Assembly: GCA_024641895.1 (NCBI GenBank)
Contig: JAHECE010000014.1
Coordinates: 1-20,652 of the forward strand
Reading direction: 5' to 3'
DNA: 20,652 nt
From: Actinomycetales bacterium
GTDB taxonomy: Bacteria; Actinomycetota; Actinomycetes; Actinomycetales; JAHECE01
Positions 15,739 through 20,652 of the stretch are shown here, in pieces; position 1 is the first letter of the stretch, and each line of letters opens with the position of its first letter. A model generated the notes under the pieces. That model was given only the letters and a program-made list of their open reading frames with translations, was not told the DNA's origin and ran no database searches. A program made the position numbers and the translations under genes.

Positions 15739-16092
15739 ATGGTGGAGATGAGTCGCGAGGAGTTCGAGGAGGCTGTCGGCGACGCCCTCGACCTGGTTCC
15801 CGAGGGGCTCGCCGCGCTCATCGACAACGTGGTCGTGCTGGTCGAGGAGGAACCGTCGCCCGACGAGCCCGACCTCCTCGGGCTCTACGAGGGGACGCCC
15901 GTCACCGAGCGAGACGGCTGGTGGGCGGCCGGGTCGCTGCCGGACCGCATCACCATCTACCGCGGCCCCACGCTGCGGATGTGCGAGGACGTCCAGGACG
16001 TCGTCGACGAGGTCGCCGTCACCGTCGTGCACGAGATCGCGCACTACTTCGGGATCGACGACGACCGTCTGCACGAGCTGGGCTGGGACTGA
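15739..16092 (+). CDS. Minimal zinc metallopeptidase family protein (DUF1025/zincin-like)
   Basis: A 117-residue protein with the zincin motif HEIAHYFGIDDDRLHELGW near its C-terminus: HExxH plus a downstream acidic/His segment. It has MSREEFEEAVGDALDLVPEGL at the N-terminus and PDRITIYRGPTLR in the middle, which fit the small metallopeptidase family found widely in actinobacteria. It has no signal peptide or membrane segment, so it should be cytosolic. Substrates are unknown. ATG 15739 is favoured by GAGG at 15727-15730, eight bases upstream; ATG 15748 is an alternative. It is divergent from the tRNA cluster and followed by the 340-bp region that precedes crtB. Confidence 0.87.
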   Translation: MVEMSREEFEEAVGDALDLVPEGLAALIDNVVVLVEEEPSPDEPDLLGLYEGTPVTERDGWWAAGSLPDRITIYRGPTLRMCEDVQDVVDEVAVTVVHEIAHYFGIDDDRLHELGWD

Positions 16093-16155
16093 CCGGTCGT
16101 CCGCCTGGCGGGCATCTCACGCGCTGCGGGCCGTCTCGGCCAGGCAGTGGCGCAT

Positions 16156-16245
16156 CAGTCCGGTCCGGTCCTGTCCAGTCCAGTCCAGTCCAGTCCAGTC
16201 CAGTCCTGTCCAGTCCAGTCCAGTCCAGTCCTGTCCTGTCCAGTC
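16156..16245 (+). repeat. Pentanucleotide tandem repeat CNGTC, 18 copies
   Basis: Eighteen contiguous 5-bp units, all CNGTC: twelve CAGTC, four CTGTC and two CGGTC. Only the second base varies and no insertion or deletion breaks the phase over 90 bp. It sits about 190 bp before the crtB start in a gene-free region and is a good candidate for a length-variable locus. Confidence 0.95.
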
Positions 16246-16286
16246 CGGCTCGGCCGCGGCCGGCTCGCCCGAGGTCACGAACGCAC

Positions 16287-16306
16287 CTGGGCGCCGAGGC
16301 GCCCGG
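16287..16306. terminator. Possible hairpin upstream of the carotenoid operon
   Basis: CTGGGCGC (16287-16294) and GCGCCCGG (16299-16306) pair over 8 bp, including one G-U, around a CGAG loop. It could end transcription from the metallopeptidase side before crtB. The sequence after it is C-rich rather than T-rich, so this is weak. Confidence 0.25.
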
Positions 16307-16432
16307 CCCCCCTCTTCACCAACCCGGACACGGGGCAGGGCGCCAGGAATCGCGGCGTGATGCTCGCTCAACGGACCGGGGTTGCCCGGATGCCCCAGGA
16401 GGAATGGGCCGGTCTTCAGGCATGATGGGCCC

Positions 16433-17359
16433 GTGACCACGGACGCGACCCAGGACGCCCGCCACAGGTACGACAGAGCCGCCTACCGGGCGGCTCGGGA
16501 GATCCTGGCCACCTACTCGACCTCGTTCGGACTCGGGGCCCGGCTCCTCGGTCGGCGCGCGAAGGCGCACATCGAGGCGGTCTACGCGCTCGTACGCATT
16601 GCCGACGAGATCGTCGACACCCGCGGCGGCGACGATGCAGGCGAGCTCCTGGAGGAGCTCGAGGCGCAGGTCGCCAAGGCGAGGTCGGCCGGCTGGAGCA
16701 CGAACCCCGTGGTGCACGCCTTCGCGCGGACCGCGGCTCGCGTCGGGATCACCGACGCCGAGATCGAGCCGTTCTTCGAGTCCATGGCGGCCGATCTGAC
16801 GGTCACCGAGCACGACCGCGCGAGCTACGAGCGCTACATCTACGGCTCGGCCGAGGTGGTCGGGGTCATGTGCCTGCGCGTCTTCCTCAACGCGGACCGG
16901 CCCCTGCGAGAGCCGGTCGTGGAGCCGGACCCCGTGACCGTCGCGGGGGCCCGCGCCCTCGGCGCGGGTTTCCAGAAGATCAACTTCCTGCGTGACCTGG
17001 CCGCTGACCATCGCGGTCTCGGGCGCAACTACTTCCCGGGGGTCACCCCGGAATCGTTGGACGCCGAGTCGCTCGACCTCATCGTCGCCGAGATCGCAGC
17101 CGACCTCACGGTTGCCCGGGCTGCCCTGCCGCGGCTCCCGGGCCGGGCCCGCGCCGCGGTGGCGGCGACCCTGGCCCTCTACGAACGGCTGCTCGCGGTC
17201 CTTGCGGACACGCCTCCCGAGGAGATCATCGAGAGTCGCGTCCGGATCGGCAACGCCAACAAGCTCGCGATCGCCGCCCAGGCGGTGCTCCTCGAGAGCC
17301 CGTGGAGGCCGGTCGAGAACCCTGAGTCGCCCAGCGTCGAGGAGCCTGCCGCGCGATGA
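16433..17359 (+). CDS. crtB: Phytoene synthase
   Basis: Condenses two geranylgeranyl diphosphates to phytoene, the first committed carotenoid step. The protein has 308 residues from GTG 16433. Both Mg-binding DxxxD motifs are seen: Asp58-Asp62 in RIADEIVDTRGG and Asp188-Asp192 in NFLRDLAADHRGLGRNYFP. YSTSFGLGARLL near residue 28 and ERYIYGSAEVVGVMCL near 133 are the other family blocks. TTG 16382 is the only other in-frame start. The GTG has only a weak CAGG upstream; a CATGAT hexamer at 16421-16426 is at the right distance for a leaderless transcript. Its stop overlaps the crtI start (ATGA). The GGPP synthase that should supply its substrate is not in the window. Confidence 0.94.
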   Translation: MTTDATQDARHRYDRAAYRAAREILATYSTSFGLGARLLGRRAKAHIEAVYALVRIADEIVDTRGGDDAGELLEELEAQVAKARSAGWSTNPVVHAFARTAARVGITDAEIEPFFESMAADLTVTEHDRASYERYIYGSAEVVGVMCLRVFLNADRPLREPVVEPDPVTVAGARALGAGFQKINFLRDLAADHRGLGRNYFPGVTPESLDAESLDLIVAEIAADLTVARAALPRLPGRARAAVAATLALYERLLAVLADTPPEEIIESRVRIGNANKLAIAAQAVLLESPWRPVENPESPSVEEPAAR

Positions 17360-19017
17360 AGCAGAACCCACGCGTCGTCATCATCGGCGGTGGCATCTCC
17401 GGGCTGGCCACCGCGGCGCTGCTCGCCCGTGGCGGTGCCGAGGTGACCGTGCTCGAGCGCCACGACCAGCCCGGCGGTCGCGCCGGGCAGTGGGTCTCGG
17501 AGGGCTTCACCTTCGACACCGGCCCGTCCTGGTACTTCCTGCCGCAGGTCTTCGAACACTTCTTCGCCCTGCTCGGCCGGGACGTCTCCGACTACCTGAC
17601 CCTGCGGCGGCTCGACCCGGCGTACCGCGTCTTCTCGGAGCCGGCGGCCGAGGGCGCGAAGGCCGAGGTGCTCGAGGTGGTAGCGGACGCCGAGGCCAAC
17701 TGGCGGACGTTCGACGCGATCGAGCCCGGGGCGGGCGAGGCCATGAAGGCCTACGCGGCGTCGTCGTCGGAGTCTGTTCGGCTCGCCCTCGACCACTTCC
17801 TCTACACGACCTTCCAGCGGCTCGACAAGGTCGCCTCCCCGGAGGTCCTGCGCCGGTTGCCGCGGCTCGTCCGCCTGCTGACGGGGTCCCTTGCCGGCTT
17901 GATCGCGAAGACGGTGGAGTCCCCGAGGCTGCGGCAGGTCCTCGGCTACCACGCGGTCTTTCTCGGCTCGTCGCCTTACCGGGCACCCGCGCTGTACTCG
18001 CTCATGAGCCATCTCGACCTGGTCGACGGCGTCTACTACCCCGAGGGCGGCATCTACCGGCTCATCGAGGCGATCGCCGACGTCGCGCGCGAGGAGGGTG
18101 CGCAGATCCGGCTCGGCGCGGAGGTCGTCGGGATCGACGTCGAGGACGCTCCCGAGGCGCGGCGGCTCTCGAGGCGCCCGCGAGCCGGGCGCGCGAGCGG
18201 CGTGCGGCTGGCCGGCGGTGAGGTGATCGAGGCAGACCTCGTCATCTCTGCGGCCGACCTGCACCACACCGAGACGACGCTGCTGGACGAGCCGTGGCGG
18301 ACCTATCCGGAGTCCTACTGGGCCAAGCGGGATCCCGGCATCTCGGCGCTCCTCGTCTACGCCGGCGTGCGCGGCTCCTTGCCCGAGCTCTCGCAGCACT
18401 CGTTGTTCTTCACCAGCGACTGGCCGGCGAACTTCGAGGCGATCCTCGGACCCGGCCGGGGCCGCGCACTGCCGGTCGACCGGCTGCGGATTCCCGAGCC
18501 GGCCTCCCTGTACCTCTCGAAGCCGTCCGAGACGGACCCCTCGGTCGCGCCGGACGGGTTCGAGAACGTCATGCTCCTCGTGCCCTTCCCGGCGGACCCC
18601 GGCATCGGCGCGGCCGGGCCCGAGGAGCTCGACGAGCTCGCGGACCGCTACCTGCGCCAGGTGGCTCAGTGGGCCGGTATCCCGGACCTGCTGGACCGCA
18701 TCGTCCTGCGCCGGGCGTTCGGGCCCGCCGACTTCGTCGACCAGTACTCCTCGTGGCGGGGCACCGCGCTGGGGATGGAGCACACCCTCTTCCAGAGCGC
18801 GATGTTCCGGCCCTCCGGCGCGAGCAAGAAGGTCGGCAACCTCCTGTACGTCGGCGGCGGCACGGCTCCCGGGGTCGGGCTGCCGATGTGCGTGATCAGC
18901 GCCGAGCTGGTCGCGAAGCGGCTGCTCGGCGAGACCGGCGCCAAGCCGCTGCGGACGCCCCTGCGCCGCGGCTTCCTCGGCGCGGCTCGGCAGGGCGGTC
19001 GGCGGTACCTGCCGTGA
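17356..19017 (+). CDS. crtI: Phytoene desaturase (lycopene-forming CrtI type)
   Basis: FAD-dependent desaturase, predicted to convert phytoene to lycopene. The protein has 553 residues, within the usual range. The N-terminal dinucleotide-binding motif is VVIIGGGISGLATAALL (7-23), with the FAD ribose-binding acidic residue in VTVLERHDQPGGRAG. The C-terminal bacterial phytoene dehydrogenase signature LLYVGGGTAPGVGLPMCVISA starts at residue 496. An Arg-rich insert near 270-285 (ARRLSRRPRAGRAS) is not part of the core and is probably a surface loop. Translation start and stop overlap with crtB (ATGA) and crtYe (GTGA). The number of desaturation steps cannot be read from sequence; lycopene is inferred from the cyclase and elongase genes downstream. 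Confidence 0.94.
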   Translation: MKQNPRVVIIGGGISGLATAALLARGGAEVTVLERHDQPGGRAGQWVSEGFTFDTGPSWYFLPQVFEHFFALLGRDVSDYLTLRRLDPAYRVFSEPAAEGAKAEVLEVVADAEANWRTFDAIEPGAGEAMKAYAASSSESVRLALDHFLYTTFQRLDKVASPEVLRRLPRLVRLLTGSLAGLIAKTVESPRLRQVLGYHAVFLGSSPYRAPALYSLMSHLDLVDGVYYPEGGIYRLIEAIADVAREEGAQIRLGAEVVGIDVEDAPEARRLSRRPRAGRASGVRLAGGEVIEADLVISAADLHHTETTLLDEPWRTYPESYWAKRDPGISALLVYAGVRGSLPELSQHSLFFTSDWPANFEAILGPGRGRALPVDRLRIPEPASLYLSKPSETDPSVAPDGFENVMLLVPFPADPGIGAAGPEELDELADRYLRQVAQWAGIPDLLDRIVLRRAFGPADFVDQYSSWRGTALGMEHTLFQSAMFRPSGASKKVGNLLYVGGGTAPGVGLPMCVISAELVAKRLLGETGAKPLRTPLRRGFLGAARQGGRRYLP

Positions 19018-19367
19018 GCCTCGTCAACTTCACCTACCTCGGCCTCCTGCTCCTCTCGCTGGCCGGCCTCGGGCTGCTCGACTGGCACCGGCGGCTCGCC
19101 GTCTTCGCCGATGCTCGTCGGGCGCTCCTCGCGATCGGCATCGCCGTCGCGTTCTTCCTGGTCTGGGACACGGTCGGTATCGCCCTCGGCATCTTCTCCC
19201 GCGGCGACGTCGCCGTCATGACCGGGGTCGAGCTCTGGGCAGAGATGCCTCTCGAGGAGCCCGTGTTCCTGGTGCTCCTGAACTACGTCGCGCTCCTGCT
19301 CTGGCGCCTGCTGGTCACCCGCGGGGGCGACCCGCGGCAGCTGCGCGCTGTTCGGGTCGGCTCGTGA
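19014..19367 (+). CDS. crtYe: Lycopene cyclase subunit, CrtYe/CrtYc-like
   Basis: A 117-residue membrane protein with three hydrophobic segments: about 6-22, 38-62 and 83-100. The conserved acidic motif MPLEEPVFLVLLNYV lies at 78-92, at the start of the third helix. This is the CarR-type lycopene cyclase domain, which in actinobacteria occurs as two small subunits that act as a heterodimer with the product of the next gene. Together they cyclise the ends of lycopene or, in C50 pathways, of the elongated intermediate. The GTG start overlaps the crtI stop (GTGA). Which ring type it makes (epsilon, gamma or beta) cannot be told from sequence by eye, so the Ye symbol follows gene order in Corynebacterium glutamicum. 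Confidence 0.85.
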   Translation: MSLVNFTYLGLLLLSLAGLGLLDWHRRLAVFADARRALLAIGIAVAFFLVWDTVGIALGIFSRGDVAVMTGVELWAEMPLEEPVFLVLLNYVALLLWRLLVTRGGDPRQLRAVRVGS

Positions 19368-19729
19368 CCACCTATCTCCTGCTGACCGTGGTCGTGCTCA
19401 GCCTCGTGCTCGCCGCCTGCCTGCCTGTGCTGCGCAGGCTGTCGTGGCGTCCGATCGCGGTCATGGGCGCGGTGCTGATCATTCTCACCGCCGTGTTCGA
19501 CTCTGCGATCGTGGGATTCGGGCTGACCGTCTACGACCTCGAGAAGATCCTCGGGGTGTACGTCGGCGCCGCCCCGATCGAGGACTTCGGCTACACGATC
19601 GCCGCGCTGCTGATCATGCCGGTGCTCTGGACGGTGCTCGGGCGCACGCGGTGGGGCACGCGACCGGCGGTGCAGGACGGGGCGGGCAGCGGCGTGAGGG
19701 GTGGCGGCGTGAGGGGTGGCGGGGAATGA
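19364..19729 (+). CDS. crtYf: Lycopene cyclase subunit, CrtYf/CrtYd-like
   Basis: A 121-residue membrane protein, partner of the preceding subunit. Hydrophobic segments are at about 4-22, 30-50 and 76-93. The domain signature PIEDFGYTIAALLIMPVLW starts at residue 71 and carries the conserved acidic pair. FDSAIVGFGLTVYDLEKILG before it is also typical. The C-terminus (about 106-121) is Gly/Arg/Val-rich (GVRGG twice) and derives from a 15-bp tandem duplication. It starts at GTG 19364, overlapping the previous stop by GTGA, and its own stop overlaps the crtEb start (ATGA). The assignment as the f rather than e subunit rests on order. Confidence 0.85.
   Translation: MTTYLLLTVVVLSLVLAACLPVLRRLSWRPIAVMGAVLIILTAVFDSAIVGFGLTVYDLEKILGVYVGAAPIEDFGYTIAALLIMPVLWTVLGRTRWGTRPAVQDGAGSGVRGGGVRGGGE
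19691..19720 (+). repeat. Perfect 15-bp tandem duplication at the crtYf 3' end
   Basis: GGCGTGAGGGGTGGC occurs twice in immediate succession. It is in frame, encoding GVRGG twice in the CrtYf tail. The second copy places GAGGGG nine bases before the crtEb ATG, where it can act as Shine-Dalgarno; the first copy carries a second, more distant GAGGGG. Confidence 0.9.
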
Positions 19730-20625
19730 GCGACACGATGGCTGCGAAGGGCTGGCTGCGGGACCTCGTCGCGTCGTCCAGGCCCTACTCCTGGATCAAC
19801 ACCGCGTACCCCTTCGCGGCCGGGTACCTCATGGCCACGTCGGGGCGGCTCGACCTCGCCCTGCTCGTCGGGACCCTCTTCTTCCTCATCCCGTACAACT
19901 TGCTGATGTACGGCATCAACGACGTCTTCGACTACGCCTCCGACCTGCGCAACCCCCGTAAGGGCGGCATCGAGGGCGGCCTCGCGGACCCGGCCGTCGC
20001 GGCCGTCGTGCACCGCCGGATCCTCATCGCCTGCGGCGTCGTGACCGTGCCGTTCCTGGTCGTGCTCTTCCTGCTCGGCGGGGCGGCCGCCAACTGGACG
20101 CTGCTCCTCGTCGTGTTCGGCGTGGTGGCGTACTCGGCGCCGGTGCTTCGGTTCAAGGAGCGGCCGGTTCTCGACTCCTTCACGTCCGCGATGCACTTCG
20201 TGGGGCCGCTGCTCTACGCGTTGATCCTGGTCGGGGCGGACCTCGGCTCGCGGAACGTGTGGCCGGTGCTCGCGTCATTCGTCGCCTGGGGGGTGGGCTC
20301 GCACGCGTTCGGGGCCGTGCAGGACGTCCGGGCAGACCGCGAGGGCTCCATCGCGTCCGTCGCGACCGTGCTCGGGGCGCACGCGACCGTGATCGGTTCC
20401 GTGGTCGCCTACGTCGTGTCTGCGCTCTTCCTCCTCGCCGTGCCGTGGCCGGGGACGCTAGCGGCGCTGCTGCCCCTTCTCTACGCCGCGAACGCCGCCA
20501 TGTTCTGGGGCGTGCGCGACGAGGACTGCGAGCGGGCCAACCTCGGCTGGCGGCGGTTCTTGGTGCTCAACCTGCCCGTCGGATTCCTGGTCACGATGCT
20601 GTTGATCTGGATCGCGCGGACGTAG
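19726..20625 (+). CDS. crtEb: UbiA-family lycopene elongase/prenyltransferase
   Basis: A 299-residue polytopic membrane prenyltransferase. The first prenyl diphosphate-binding motif is NDVFDYASD (65-73), followed by LRNPRKGG. The second is DVRAD (200-204) in AFGAVQDVRADREGS. About eight or nine hydrophobic segments fill the rest, including FFLIPYNLLMYGI and VPFLVVLFLLGG. In C50 pathways this enzyme adds two C5 units from dimethylallyl diphosphate to the ends of lycopene, giving flavuxanthin-type intermediates that CrtYe/CrtYf then cyclise. Context with crtI and split cyclases makes this role more likely than menaquinone or heme prenylation. The ATG overlaps the crtYf stop (ATGA). Only 27 bases follow the stop, so further operon genes cannot be seen. 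Confidence 0.9.
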   Translation: MSDTMAAKGWLRDLVASSRPYSWINTAYPFAAGYLMATSGRLDLALLVGTLFFLIPYNLLMYGINDVFDYASDLRNPRKGGIEGGLADPAVAAVVHRRILIACGVVTVPFLVVLFLLGGAAANWTLLLVVFGVVAYSAPVLRFKERPVLDSFTSAMHFVGPLLYALILVGADLGSRNVWPVLASFVAWGVGSHAFGAVQDVRADREGSIASVATVLGAHATVIGSVVAYVVSALFLLAVPWPGTLAALLPLLYAANAAMFWGVRDEDCERANLGWRRFLVLNLPVGFLVTMLLIWIART

Positions 20626-20652
20626 GGGGCCACTGCCTGCCGGGGTTCCGCC

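Larger units (their letters stand above)
16093..16432. other. Gene-free region between the metallopeptidase gene and crtB
   Basis: I see no coding sequence in these 340 bp. It holds the 18-copy CNGTC tandem repeat (16156-16245), a GC-rich palindrome CGGCCGCGGCCG (16251-16262), a hairpin at 16287-16306, and the immediate upstream region of crtB. AGGAGG at 16397-16402 is 30 bases before the crtB GTG, too far to serve that start directly. Frames that run through the repeat (SSPVQ or DWTGL repeats) reflect the absence of stops in the repeat unit, not a gene. Confidence 0.7.

Noticed and set aside
16156..16245. CRISPR array
   Set aside because: The unit is 5 bp with no spacers between copies and no cas genes nearby; it is a simple tandem repeat.
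16251..16262. CGGCCGCGGCCG palindrome as an operator
   Set aside because: A purely G/C palindrome of this length is expected by chance in sequence this GC-rich.
16117..16440. Minus-strand protein with DWTGL repeats, or plus-strand protein with SSPVQ repeats
   Set aside because: A 5-bp repeat without stops is open in every frame and produces such patterns; no start signal or domain supports a gene.

Overview
The window is about 20.6 kb of very GC-rich chromosomal DNA. Codon third positions are almost always G or C, and GTG starts and 4-nt stop/start overlaps are common. The gene content points to a high-GC Gram-positive actinobacterium: small-type PurL, an Fe-S PurF beside a bacterial sterol-carrier-like gene, DUF3073 next to purM, DUF3618, a FadA2/FabG4-like pair and heterodimeric CrtY cyclase subunits. 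A pigmented member of Micrococcales (Cellulomonas-like) is my best guess, but this is inference from synteny and composition, not a database result.

Layout. (1) 1-1447, minus: the first 56 codons of a FabG4-like reductase, preceded by and overlapping a thiolase gene (fadA2-like). (2) 1622-10712, plus: purL, aspA, an ACT-domain malic enzyme, a small sterol-carrier-family gene, a small two-helix membrane protein gene, purF and purM. purL, purF and purM encode steps 4, 1 and 5 of de novo purine synthesis. aspA and the malic enzyme together give a route aspartate -> fumarate -> (malate) -> pyruvate. (3) 10743-10782: a strong hairpin between convergent purM and a DUF3073 gene. (4) 10809-15232, minus: DUF3073, DUF3618, a MacB/FtsX-type ABC permease and its ATPase (stop/start overlapped), with a possible 38-codon leader ORF. 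(5) 15298-15608, minus: a tRNA cluster transcribed Glu(TTC) -> Asp(GTC) -> Phe(GAA). (6) 15739-16092, plus: a minimal HExxH metallopeptidase. (7) 16093-16432: a gene-free stretch carrying an 18-copy CNGTC pentanucleotide tandem repeat. (8) 16433-20625, plus: a compact carotenoid operon crtB-crtI-crtYe-crtYf-crtEb in which every junction is a 4-nt overlap.

The carotenoid operon encodes phytoene synthase, phytoene desaturase, two half-size lycopene cyclase subunits and a UbiA-type lycopene elongase. This is the known gene set for C50 cyclic carotenoids (decaprenoxanthin/sarcinaxanthin type). A GGPP synthase gene (crtE), usually at the head of such operons, is not in the window.

I find no CRISPR array, insertion sequence, prophage, toxin-antitoxin pair or defence system, and I do not see a clearly undescribed system. 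The items most worth a second look are the pentanucleotide repeat upstream of crtB, the duplicated 15-bp segment at the crtYf/crtEb junction, the exact palindrome over a predicted promoter of the DUF3618 gene, the leader ORF coupled to the ABC ATPase, and candidate leaderless starts.
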